DNA of 64,000 bases from JAIEPT01 sp038217425 (GTDB taxonomy: Bacteria; Planctomycetota; Planctomycetia; Gemmatales; Gemmataceae), in assembly GCA_038217425.1 (NCBI GenBank), contig JBBQPM010000007.1, forward strand, positions 5,094-69,093, in the 5' to 3' direction. Below, piece by piece: positions 52,436-60,301 of this stretch; the stretch's first letter is position 1; each line of letters begins with the position of its first letter. The translations under genes were made by a program, and so were the position numbers. The notes under the pieces are model-generated. The model had not been told where the DNA came from and did no database searches. It worked only from the letters and a program-made list of their open reading frames with translations.

Positions 52436-52696
52436 ATGACCTTGCAAAGTGCGGGCAGCATCCCGGCGCCTAGTCAATCGGCAACGGCGGAAACGGCAAA
52501 ATGCGACCCGAAGCGGCTCCGCATCGCTGAGCTTATCTCACCTCTCGAAGTTGTGATGAACGCCACGCGCGCGGGTATTCGCTTTGCGGTAGAGGGGCTC
52601 CTGCTTACCTTTCCTCATGCGCACTTTCTCCCTCGCGACGGTGGCCGAACGGCAACGCTCACCTGCGGCGGCCGCACGGGAGACGTTGAACTCTGA
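52436..52696 (+). CDS. Small hypothetical protein with strong ribosome site
   Basis: 86 residues; AAGGAGA stands about 8 bases before ATG 52436. Text up to residue 70 (MTLQSAGSIPAPSQSATAET, CDPKRLRIAELISPLEVV, FAVEGLLLTFPHAHFLPRDG) is plausible protein; the end may be a truncation or frameshift. I do not recognise it. It lies in the remnant-rich region. Confidence 0.4.
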   Translation: MTLQSAGSIPAPSQSATAETAKCDPKRLRIAELISPLEVVMNATRAGIRFAVEGLLLTFPHAHFLPRDGGRTATLTCGGRTGDVEL

Positions 52697-52745
52697 AAAA
52701 CCAGTATGCGGCCGCCGTCAGGTGCAGCGTTTTGTTCGCCGCGGC

Positions 52746-53107
52746 TTCACAGCGAATCCTGACCGAATCGGGACACAACCCCAGCAACGTAGGGCCCAAA
52801 CTCGCGCCACGACTTGATCTCGTTCGAACCGGCCACATACTCTTCGAACGGATACTCGTGGCAATAGATGTCGAAGTTGGCCGGGCCAGGCCGGTCGATG
52901 CAAAATCCCATCATGTCGCCCATACTACGGTGCTCGCCAACGAAACAAAACCGCTCGACCTCTGGCTGGGCGGCGGCCCACTGCTGCGATACTTCGATGA
53001 CCTGCCGCGGGTTGTAAAAGTACCAGTGCCTTCCCGACGGCGACCAGCCTGTCGCCGCGCGAAATCGTCGGCAGCGCTCGTCGAGCGAGCGTGCAGCAAA
53101 CGGGTGG
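52746..53107 (-). pseudogene. SMI1/KNR4 (SUKH-superfamily) protein fragment
   Basis: A minus-strand frame not broken by stops reads ARSLDERCRRFRAATGWSPS, WYFYNPRQVIEVSQQWAAAQ, RFCFVGEHRSMGDMMGFCID, ANFDIYCHEYPFEEYVAGSN and SWREFGPYV, ending at the TGA at 52746. This matches the C-terminal two thirds of SMI1/KNR4 (SUKH) proteins, many of which are immunity proteins against secreted toxins. No start codon or N-terminal part is found; at about 53107 it runs into the hypothetical gene 52911-53375, so it is a truncated remnant. Confidence 0.5.
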
Positions 53108-53375
53108 GCGGAACGTCTTCTTTTCGTTGCGGATCGGATGAGACCTCGGCGGCGCGTTCGGCGGGCGTCGGCGCGGGGGTCGGGGCAGGCGCCTCGGGCT
53201 TGGCGTTGGGCTTGCCCATCACGTACGTCAGCACCATCTTGGCGGCGGTCAGATTGCCTTCGAGGGCCCGCTTCAAGAGAACGCGGGCCAGGGCCTGCAA
53301 ATCCTCGAGGCTGACGACGGAAGCGAACGCGGCACGGAACTCGGCGGGCGACGAAAGCGGGGGGCAGGCGATCAT
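52911..53375 (-). CDS. Hypothetical protein, C-terminus altered by the junction
   Basis: From ATG 53373-53375: MIACPPLSSPAEFRAAFASV, LEDLQALARVLLKRALEGNL and TAAKMVLTYVMGKPNAKP, then a Pro/Ala-rich linker. About 90 residues (to 53107) look like a genuine planctomycete protein, possibly of a phage-terminase-small-subunit-like or DUF5681-like type. After residue 90 (DVPPT) the frame passes into DNA encoding the SUKH fragment in another frame, so its natural end is missing. Confidence 0.45.
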   Translation of the reverse strand: MIACPPLSSPAEFRAAFASVVSLEDLQALARVLLKRALEGNLTAAKMVLTYVMGKPNAKPEAPAPTPAPTPAERAAEVSSDPQRKEDVPPTRLLHARSTSAADDFARRQAGRRREGTGTFTTRGRSSKYRSSGPPPSQRSSGFVSLASTVVWAT

Positions 53376-53651
53376 GGCGAATCTCCGACGGCGACGGAAT
53401 GTGTATATATGTATATTATCATTTGGGCACATGACCTGTCAAGCGTTGTTCGCGAGAATTTACGTCAAATGGGGTTGAGCCGCTGCGCACGCGAGGGTTG
53501 ACCCGACCTTGCTTGCGCCGCGGGCTGCCAAAATGTCCGTACAATGCCCCTCGATTTTACCAGACGCCGAACGTCGGTCAAACGTGGACGTCGGGAGGAC
53601 GACCATGATTCTTCCGAAAAGGAACCTGCAGCGGCTACGCCGGAATGACTC

Positions 53652-53843
53652 GAAAAGGAGTGGGCGGCGAACCTGTTCTCCTTGCTTATTCAGGAGGATG
53701 CCGACCGCAGAAGGTTTCTTCCGTTCGAATCGCGAATAGGAGCGACCGATTTGGAAGCGATGGCGATCTCTCAACTTGCGGCGAGAAACCGAGGGGGCTA
53801 CAATGCCAATGTGATTTCCGTCGACTTCGATCCGAAAGGTTGA
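53652..53843 (+). pseudogene. Fragment of an unidentified small gene
   Basis: A start-less frame EKEWAANLFSLLIQEDADRR, IGATDLEAMAISQLAARNRG, NANVISVDFDPKG ends at TGA 53841-53843, three bases before the antitoxin-like gene. It reads like the C-terminal part of a small protein. Not identified; low certainty. Confidence 0.25.
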
Positions 53844-53846
53844 TTC

Positions 53847-54050
53847 ATGGAAGCTACCGCCGTCGAAATCCCGCGCTCCTGGACGGCAGCGGAATTGCGC
53901 CGATTGCCAGCGGAAGAGCGAGATGCGATTCTCGCTGCTGCTGCCGATTTGGCCGCTGACGAGTACCGGAACAATGCCGCCCTGACCGCATTTGAAGCGT
54001 TCGGCGAAGAGGATCTTTATGTCCACAGCGCTGACGCCCAACCGCGGTGA
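53847..54050 (+). CDS. Putative antitoxin partner of the decayed MazF
   Basis: 67 residues, MEATAVEIPRSWTAAELRRL, then PAEERDAILAAAADLAADEYRNN, acidic and helical. It overlaps the MazF-like pseudogene by 32 bp in the usual antitoxin-toxin order. The segment WTAAELRRLPAEERDAIL resembles antitoxins of planctomycete and cyanobacterial MazEF-type systems. The assignment depends on context. Confidence 0.55.
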   Translation: MEATAVEIPRSWTAAELRRLPAEERDAILAAAADLAADEYRNNAALTAFEAFGEEDLYVHSADAQPR

Positions 54051-54378
54051 AGTCCGGTTCGTGGATTTCGATCCCTCTGTCGGTGCAGAAATCCAGAAGG
54101 TACGACCAGCCTTGGTAATCAGCCTGGATTCGGTCGGCCGATTGCCCTTGCGGTTGGTTGTTCCGCTGACGGACTAGAAGTCGGCATTCGAAAAGTTTCC
54201 CTAGCTTGTTCTAATCCAGGCCGACAGCGATAACGGGTTGAGCAAAGACTCTGGCGCTGATGCGTTTCAAACGAAGTCGGTGTCCGTCGCCCGCTTCGTG
54301 CGTTTGCTCGGAACGGTTTCCGCAACGCATCTCGATGAAGTCGCTTCTGCTGTTGCGTTGTGCGTGGGAGCACCGTGA
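54019..54378 (+). pseudogene. MazF/PemK toxin pseudogene with two TAG stops
   Basis: Frame of 119 codons from ATG 54019 to TGA 54376-54378: NRGEVRFVDFDPSVGAEIQK, VRPALVISLDS and LRLVVPLTD are standard MazF text (mRNA-cleaving ribonuclease). A TAG at 54175-54177 and another at 54202-54204 interrupt it; beyond them the same frame continues as LVLIQADSDNGLSKDSGADAFQ..KSVSVARFVRLLGTVS, the rest of MazF. Both stops stand where Trp (TGG) would fit, so the gene seems silenced by two nonsense mutations. Confidence 0.7.
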
Positions 54379-54541
54379 GTGGCGGAATGCCGCTCGCCGC
54401 TGTGTGACCGCCGGTGTAGGACATTGCCCGACGGTTTGAAACGGTAGGGTGAAAAAGCTCGGCCTTTCGGGTATACTTCAGGTATGCCTGCCTCCTCGGC
54501 GCAACGCGCCGATTCCGACCCCCGGAACTCGAAGGTAACCC

Positions 54542-56983
54542 ATGACGCCTCGGATCCCCCTTCTTTGCATGCTTTCGATCGTGGCGACGGGATGGGCCCT
54601 ACCCGCACAGACCCCCGCTCTGCAGGCGGATTACGACAAGCACGTGAAGCCGTACTTCGCCGTCCATTGCTTCAAATGCCATGGCGAGAAGAAGCCCAAG
54701 GGGGATTTTCGGCTCGACAATTTGCCGCTCGATTTCTCGCTGGCGAAGAACGCGACGCACTGGACCGACGTCATGGATCGGTTGAACGCGGGGACCATGC
54801 CGCCGGAAAACGAGAAACGCCCCGACGCAAAACTGACGGCGGCCGTCGTGGAATGGATCGCGAAACAGTTCGCGGAGACGGAGGCGGTTCGGCTTGCCAA
54901 GCGGGCCAAGGTGACGCACTATCGGCTCTCGCGCGAGGAATACGCCTTTACCATTCGCGATCTCCTGGGTGTGAATTTCGATCCCGCAGGCCCGACGGGT
55001 CTGGCGGATGACGACGCCTGGCACGGCTTCGAACGGATCGGCTCGGTGCTGTCGCTGGCGCCGTCACACGTGGAGAAATACTTCGCGGCCGCCGAGACGA
55101 TCCTCGGCGAAGCGTTTCCGGATCCGTTGCCGCCCAAGACCAAGCCGGCGCCGAAGATCGCGGGGCGCAAACTGGCGATGGACATTCGCGGCGGCGGGCT
55201 GGATAAAGAAACGCTCATCGCCCAGGGAGTGGCGGAGAAAATTCGCGAGCCCCTGTGGCCCAGTCACATGGTGCGCGGGGCGGGGCCTGGCCGGATTTTC
55301 GTCCCCGGCGACTACCGATGCCGGATTCAGGTGAGCGGCCTGAAACCCACGGGAGGCCTGGCGCCGCACTTGAAGTTCTACGTGCCGGAGCTGGATCGCG
55401 TGCTGATCGAGCAAGACGTGGTGGCGCCGGAAGACGCACCGATCGTGCTGGAGTTCCAGGCCCATCTGCCGGCCGGCGCTTTCAGTTTTTTCTTGATGAA
55501 CTCCGCTCCCGGGCCTTCGGTGTTGCCGCGCTCGGGCAGGTCCGACGCGCGCCGGCCGTTCTTCAGCCTGAAGGATCCGACCAGCCGGGCGCCCTGGCAA
55601 CTCAAGTTGACCGATGAAGCGGGCGCACCGCTTTGGCCGTTCCTGATCGTCGACTGGGTCGAATGGGACGGGCCGCTCGAAAATGACGGGATCAAGAGCG
55701 CTCGAGCGAAGTATTTGCCGCAGGAATCGGGGAATCTGGCTCAGGCCCGCGCGGCGCTGACGCGTTTCGCCGAGCGGGCGTTCCGCCGACCACTTCAATC
55801 AGCCGAGACCGATCGCCTCATGAAACTCGTCGAGAAGGAAATCGCGAGTGGCGAGAAGTTCGACGCGGCCGTCAAAACGGGACTGCTCGCGATCATGTGC
55901 TCGAAAGATTTCCTGTACCTCGTCGAGGGCTCGACGGAGAAGACGCAGACGACGATCACGCCCTGGGAACTCGCCGCCCGGCTTTCGTACTTCCTCTGGA
56001 GCAGCCTGCCGGACGAAACCCTAATTGAGTCAGCCCGCGACGATTCCCTGTCCAGGCCCGACGTTCTCAAGGCGCAAGTCAAACGCATGCTCGCGGACCC
56101 CAAGGCCCAGCGCTTTGCCGAGTCGTTTCCGAAACAATGGCTGCAACTTCGCCACGTCGGCATGTTCCCGCCCGACAAGAAGCTCTATCCCGATTACGAC
56201 GCGTACCTCGAAAAGAGTATGGTCAACGAATCGACCGCGTTCTTCCGCGAAGTGCTCGACAAGAATCTCTCCTTGCGGGAATTCCTGGATTCCGACTGGA
56301 CGATGCTCAACGCCCGTCTGGCGCTGCACTACGGCATCGCGAACGTCGAAGCGGATCGCTTTCAGCGTGTGGCGCTGCGCCCGGAGGATCATCGCGGCGG
56401 GCTGCTGACGCATGCGTCGGTATTGAGCCTGACATCGGACGGGCAACGGCATCGTCCGGTGCATCGCGGCAAGTGGATCCTGGAGAGCATTTTCGGCAAG
56501 CCGCCGCCGCCGCCCCCCGCGAACGTCGACGCCATCGAGCCGACGCCTTCGGACAAACCGAAGGCCACGCTGCGCATGAAGCTCGACGCTCACAAGAGCA
56601 ACGTCAACTGTGCCGCGTGCCATCGCAAGATCGATCCGCTGGGACTCGCCTTCGACAATTACGACGCGATCGGCCGGTGGCGCACGATCGAGATGGTGAC
56701 AGACGGCGCTGGGGACAATCCCAAGATCGACGCCAGCGGCGAGCTGGCGGACGGGCGCAAATTTGCCGACTCGGTGCAGTTTCGCAAACTGCTGGTTGCG
56801 GACATCGACGAGTTCGGCGCCGCCTTTACGGAGAAGCTGGCGACCTATGCGTTGCGCCGCACCATGACGATCGACGACCGCGTGCATCTGGCGGCCGTCG
56901 CCAAGCAGAGCAAAGCTGCCGACTACCGCCTGGGTGCGTTGATCGAGGCGTTGGTGCTTTCGGAGTTGTTTCAGCGAAGATGA
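54542..56983 (+). CDS. Planctomycete cytochrome protein with DUF1587/1592/1588/1585 domains
   Basis: 813 residues with a signal peptide (PLLCMLSIVATGWALPAQT). A c-type haem site HCFKCHGEKKPKGDFRLD stands at residues 42-60, followed by the DUF1587 region (YRLSREEYAFTIRDLLGVNF), a carbohydrate-binding-like middle part, DUF1592 (AFRRPLQSAETDRLMKL), DUF1588 (LTSDGQRHRPVHRGKWILESIFGKPPPPPPANVDAIEP, then CAACHRKIDPLGLAFDNYDAIG) and DUF1585 at the end. It is an extracytoplasmic protein of unknown substrate, typically encoded next to a DUF1552 partner; here that partner follows after a GxxExxY element. Confidence 0.93.
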   Translation: MTPRIPLLCMLSIVATGWALPAQTPALQADYDKHVKPYFAVHCFKCHGEKKPKGDFRLDNLPLDFSLAKNATHWTDVMDRLNAGTMPPENEKRPDAKLTAAVVEWIAKQFAETEAVRLAKRAKVTHYRLSREEYAFTIRDLLGVNFDPAGPTGLADDDAWHGFERIGSVLSLAPSHVEKYFAAAETILGEAFPDPLPPKTKPAPKIAGRKLAMDIRGGGLDKETLIAQGVAEKIREPLWPSHMVRGAGPGRIFVPGDYRCRIQVSGLKPTGGLAPHLKFYVPELDRVLIEQDVVAPEDAPIVLEFQAHLPAGAFSFFLMNSAPGPSVLPRSGRSDARRPFFSLKDPTSRAPWQLKLTDEAGAPLWPFLIVDWVEWDGPLENDGIKSARAKYLPQESGNLAQARAALTRFAERAFRRPLQSAETDRLMKLVEKEIASGEKFDAAVKTGLLAIMCSKDFLYLVEGSTEKTQTTITPWELAARLSYFLWSSLPDETLIESARDDSLSRPDVLKAQVKRMLADPKAQRFAESFPKQWLQLRHVGMFPPDKKLYPDYDAYLEKSMVNESTAFFREVLDKNLSLREFLDSDWTMLNARLALHYGIANVEADRFQRVALRPEDHRGGLLTHASVLSLTSDGQRHRPVHRGKWILESIFGKPPPPPPANVDAIEPTPSDKPKATLRMKLDAHKSNVNCAACHRKIDPLGLAFDNYDAIGRWRTIEMVTDGAGDNPKIDASGELADGRKFADSVQFRKLLVADIDEFGAAFTEKLATYALRRTMTIDDRVHLAAVAKQSKAADYRLGALIEALVLSELFQRR

Positions 56984-56995
56984 AAATCAAGACAT

Positions 56996-57459
56996 GCCAC
57001 AGAGGGCACAGAGGACACAGAGAGAGAGAAAGAGGGGGGAGGATGCAAGAGTATGATCAACTTACGGAACAGATCATTGGAGCGGCGATTGAAGTCCATC
57101 GCATCCTCGGACCCGGCCTTTTGGAATCAATTTATGAGGAAGCACTATGCGTAGAATTCGATTTGCGTTCGATTCCTTTTCAACGGCAGTTAGAAATCGA
57201 TTTCCATTATAAAGATCGCGTTATCAAAGGGCAGCGACTTGATTTGGTCGTCGCCATGCAGGTAGTGGTCGAGACGAAGTCCCTTAGCAGAATGCCGGAA
57301 GTCGCCATGGCGCAAGTATTGTCCTACTTGAAGGCCACGAAACTCAAACGCGGCTTGCTGTTAAATTTCGGCGCGGCGCGAATGGCCGACGGCATCAAGC
57401 GAGTTTCGCTGTAGCAACCTCTTTTCCTTTTTCTCTGTGTCCTCTGTAACCTCTGTGGC
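56996..57459. mobile_element. CACAGAGG inverted-repeat element carrying a GxxExxY gene
   Basis: Left arm GCCACAGAGGGCACAGAGGA (from 56996, continuing CACAGAGAGAG) and right arm, ending CCTCTGTAACCTCTGTGGC at 57459, are inverted copies with a few mismatches. Exactly one gene, GxxExxY (57043-57414), lies between them. The element splits the normally adjacent cytochrome and DUF1552 genes. The four gene-less copies in the window share arms and a short C/T-rich core. Confidence 0.65.
57043..57414 (+). CDS. GxxExxY protein (PD-(D/E)XK-like fold)
   Basis: 123 residues from ATG 57043 with GGGGGGAGG upstream. The signature GLLESIY (G25-x-x-E28-x-x-Y31) is intact, preceded by AAIEVHRILGPG. The strand RLDLVV (D67) and VVVETKSL (E77-T-K79) supply the D...ExK triad of PD-(D/E)XK nuclease-fold proteins, to which I assign the family (PDDEXK_3 group) from memory. 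Biochemical function is not known. It lies alone between the arms of a CACAGAGG inverted repeat. Confidence 0.9.
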   Translation: MQEYDQLTEQIIGAAIEVHRILGPGLLESIYEEALCVEFDLRSIPFQRQLEIDFHYKDRVIKGQRLDLVVAMQVVVETKSLSRMPEVAMAQVLSYLKATKLKRGLLLNFGAARMADGIKRVSL

Positions 57460-57483
57460 TGCTTTCCCAAAAGGTTCCGACTC

Positions 57484-58860
57484 ATGAGCAACATTCTTTC
57501 GCAAAAATGGCTTCTGGACCGCCGACATTTCTTGCGCGGCACCGGGGCAGCCATCGCGCTGCCGCTCCTGGATTGCATGACGCCGTTGCGAGGTGGGCCG
57601 GTCGCGCCAAAGCCGCGCCGCAGCGCCTTCGTCTACATCCCCAACGGCGTCAACACGCTGACCTGGCAAATCACCCGGGCCGGGCGCGATTACCAGTTCA
57701 GCGAAACGCTCAGGCCGCTCGAAAAGCACCGCGCCAACCTCACCCCCATCAGCGGACTGCACCATCCCAACGGCATCGGCTCGCTGCACACCTGCGAAAT
57801 GACCTGGCTCACCGGCGCCCGCTCCGCGCAGGACAAGCCGACGCTGCGCAACACCGTCTCGTGCGATCAACTCATGGCCGAGGTCACCGGGCCGCACACG
57901 CGCTTCGGTTCGCTGGAACTCTCCGTGGGCCGAGGCGCGTCAACGCTCGCCTGGTCGCGCGACGGCGTCCCCGTGCCGGCGGAAGATAATCCGCGCAACA
58001 TGTTCAACCGCCTCTTCGGCGCCGAGGTCGGCGGCATCGACGCCCAGCGCCGCCGGCTGAGCCGCAGACGCAGCGTGCTGGACCGCGTCCTCGAAGATGC
58101 CCGCGACACGCGCCGGCAACTCGGCACGGACGACCGCGTCAAGCTCGACGAATACCTGCAATCGGTTCGCGACGTCGAAGTCCGCGCCGCTCGCCTCGAC
58201 GGCTGGCTCGACATCCCCCGGCCCGCGGTCGAACCCGCGGTCGCCGCCAATCTCCTGCGCAACGTCTCCAAGACCGATGCCGGCGACTACTACCGCACCA
58301 TGTACGACCTCATGGTCCTCGCCCTGCGCACCGATATGACCCGCGTCGTCACCTTCATGAGCGGCACCGAAGCGCACGGCCTGGCCATCCCCGAAATCGG
58401 CATCACCCAGACGCGCCACGAACTCTCGCATCACAACGGCGACCCGGTGCAGCTCACGCGCCTCACCCGCAGCGATCTCTTCAACATCGAGCAATTTTCC
58501 TACTTCCTCGACCAGCTCGACGCAGTCAAGGACGGCGACGAATCGCTGCTCGACCGTACCATGGTCCTCTTTGGCAGCGGCATGAGTTACGGCCACAGCC
58601 ACGGCAACGCCAATCTCCCGCTGGTCCTCGCGGGCGGAAAATCACTGGGCCTGAGGCACGGTCAGCATCTCGACTACAACTTGCCGCGCATCAACCAGTA
58701 CAACCTCGCCAACGCCGGCGCCCATTACGCCATCTGCGGCCGACCTGTCGACGGCAACGCCCGGCTCTCGAATCTGCTGCTTACCATGTTGCAGAAAATG
58801 GAAGTGCGCACGGAGCGCTTCGTCGATAGCACCGGCCCGATCGCAGAGTTGTCGGCGTGA
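57484..58860 (+). CDS. DUF1552 exported protein (twin-arginine leader)
   Basis: 458 residues. LLDRRHFLRGTGAAIALPLLDCM is a twin-arginine signal with RRHFLRG. Family text: RSAFVYIPNGVNTLTWQITRAG, LTPISGLHHPNGIG, LDEYLQSVRDVEVRAARLDGW, DLMVLALRTDMTRVVTFMSGTEAHG and TMVLFGSGMSYGHSHGNANLP. It is the usual partner of the DUF1592/1588 cytochrome protein, here separated from it by the GxxExxY element. The enzymatic role is not known. Confidence 0.93.
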   Translation: MSNILSQKWLLDRRHFLRGTGAAIALPLLDCMTPLRGGPVAPKPRRSAFVYIPNGVNTLTWQITRAGRDYQFSETLRPLEKHRANLTPISGLHHPNGIGSLHTCEMTWLTGARSAQDKPTLRNTVSCDQLMAEVTGPHTRFGSLELSVGRGASTLAWSRDGVPVPAEDNPRNMFNRLFGAEVGGIDAQRRRLSRRRSVLDRVLEDARDTRRQLGTDDRVKLDEYLQSVRDVEVRAARLDGWLDIPRPAVEPAVAANLLRNVSKTDAGDYYRTMYDLMVLALRTDMTRVVTFMSGTEAHGLAIPEIGITQTRHELSHHNGDPVQLTRLTRSDLFNIEQFSYFLDQLDAVKDGDESLLDRTMVLFGSGMSYGHSHGNANLPLVLAGGKSLGLRHGQHLDYNLPRINQYNLANAGAHYAICGRPVDGNARLSNLLLTMLQKMEVRTERFVDSTGPIAELSA

Positions 58861-58885
58861 GCTGGCGAATCCGTTTAGCGTTTTT

Positions 58886-59035
58886 CTCGTTCCCGGGCTC
58901 TGCCCGGGAACGAACTGCAAGCGAGGCTAAGCCTCGGCGCCAGCGTCCCTCAAGAACAACTTCGTTAACTTCCGCACGTAGAGACGAGGCAGAGCCTCTG
59001 GGCAGTGCGTTCCCGGGCAGAGCCCGGGAACGAGG
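58886..59035. repeat. Cluster of GC-rich hairpin repeats
   Basis: CGTTCCCGGGC/GCCCGGGAACG occurs twice (58888-58912 and 59008-59032); between them lie GCGAGGCTAAGCCTCG (58920-58936) and related GAGGC-type palindromes. It occupies most of the gap between the DUF1552 gene and the next one, and looks like a REP-type cluster. Confidence 0.7.
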
Positions 59036-59053
59036 GGATATTGGAGATTCAGA

Positions 59054-60223
59054 ATGAAACTTTTTGGGCAGACGTTGACCTTCGCGGCGCTTGCCATCGC
59101 GGCTCTGGTTTTCCCCGCGGATGCGCCGGCGCAGAAGAAGAAAGTCGCTCCGCCCTCGCCTCACTACCACTTGAAGCCGAGCGAGTTTCCGCCCGAAGGC
59201 TCGAGCAAATACATCGCCGGCGAACTCATCGCGGTGGATCGCCTCAATCGCAAGGGCGTCATTCGCGTCGATCGCACCGATGCTCAGAGCCGGTCTCACT
59301 TCGATCTGCCGTTGGCGTTCGACCTGCTCCCCTACGGCGTCGTGCGTTACCGCGGAGCGCCGGCGGAACTGCGCGACATTCCGCTCGGGACGCATCTGCA
59401 CGGCGAGTTCTTTTACGACCACGACTTCGAAAGCGATCCCGCGAACAAGAAGGCGCACGCCAATCGCGAGATCACGCCCGACTCCGCCTTCAACCGCGCG
59501 CTGCGGCTCGAGGACGATTTCAGCTACCACTCCCGACTGGGGCGACACTGGCAGGTGGAAACCGTCGATCTGGAGAAGGGGACGCTGACGGTCCTCGGCG
59601 TCGATTCAAAAGCCAAGCCCGACTCGGCACCTACGATTTTTCATGTAAACGCCACGACGCGCGTGTGGAAGGGGCGCGGCTTCGCGTCGCTCGCGGAACT
59701 GGTCAAGGGACAGAGCGTGCAGGTCAATCTCACGATCTGCACCTTGCGCGGGCCGGGACGCTGCACGGATATTTGGCTCGATTCCGAAAGTCGGGCGGTC
59801 GCGTCGGCACATCAGCTCGAGATCCATCGTCAGTACCAACGCGAACACGGACTCGCCGGCTGGATCGACAGCATCGACGACAAGACGCGCATCATGACCG
59901 TCACGCTCTTCGAGGGCTTCGATCCGGAGCTCAAGGTCGACTTTTCGAAGAAGGTAGTCGTGAAGGAGATGTTGGTCGAACCATTCGCGGCCGTCGCCGT
60001 CGCGGAGAGTTCGCTGCGAACGTACGACCCGATCAACGACGTGAAACGGGGCGGCGTGCTCGCTGTGAAATCCGTCCCGACACAGCCGGGGAGCAGCGGC
60101 GTGCAGATCTCGCTGCAGATGTCGGACCTTCTCGAAGGCTTCCGCCGAGGCCGGATCGTTCGACTTTACGCCGGCGTCTGGGGCGTCACCGATCTCCCGC
60201 GGGAAGAAAAGCTCTTCCGGTAG
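59054..60223 (+). CDS. Secreted hypothetical protein
   Basis: 389 residues, signal peptide MKLFGQTLTFAALAIAALVFPADAPAQ. Beta-rich text with repeated fragments such as GELIAVDRLNRKGVIRVDRTD, WQVETVDLEKGTLTVLGVDS and WIDSIDDKTRIMTVTLFEGF hints at two or three related OB- or SH3-like domains. LGTHLHGEFFYDHDFESDP is a His/Asp-rich stretch. I know similar planctomycete proteins only as hypothetical. Same strand as the redoxin fusion that follows after 78 bp. Confidence 0.75.
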   Translation: MKLFGQTLTFAALAIAALVFPADAPAQKKKVAPPSPHYHLKPSEFPPEGSSKYIAGELIAVDRLNRKGVIRVDRTDAQSRSHFDLPLAFDLLPYGVVRYRGAPAELRDIPLGTHLHGEFFYDHDFESDPANKKAHANREITPDSAFNRALRLEDDFSYHSRLGRHWQVETVDLEKGTLTVLGVDSKAKPDSAPTIFHVNATTRVWKGRGFASLAELVKGQSVQVNLTICTLRGPGRCTDIWLDSESRAVASAHQLEIHRQYQREHGLAGWIDSIDDKTRIMTVTLFEGFDPELKVDFSKKVVVKEMLVEPFAAVAVAESSLRTYDPINDVKRGGVLAVKSVPTQPGSSGVQISLQMSDLLEGFRRGRIVRLYAGVWGVTDLPREEKLFR

Positions 60224-60301
60224 ACCGTGCCCCCCGCGAAACTTTCGCGGCGTTGCCAGGGTATTGACTGTGCAACGTTCGCCTCCAGGGAGATTCCGCG
60301 T

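Noticed and set aside
54175..54204. TAG read-through (recoded stop) in the MazF-like frame
   Set aside because: Two TAGs at Trp positions in a toxin gene within a decayed region are better explained by nonsense mutation; nothing suggests pyrrolysine or suppressor use.
56996..57459. CACAGAGG repeats as part of a CRISPR array
   Set aside because: The copies are isolated inverted repeats many kilobases apart, not direct repeats with regular spacers, and no cas genes are present.
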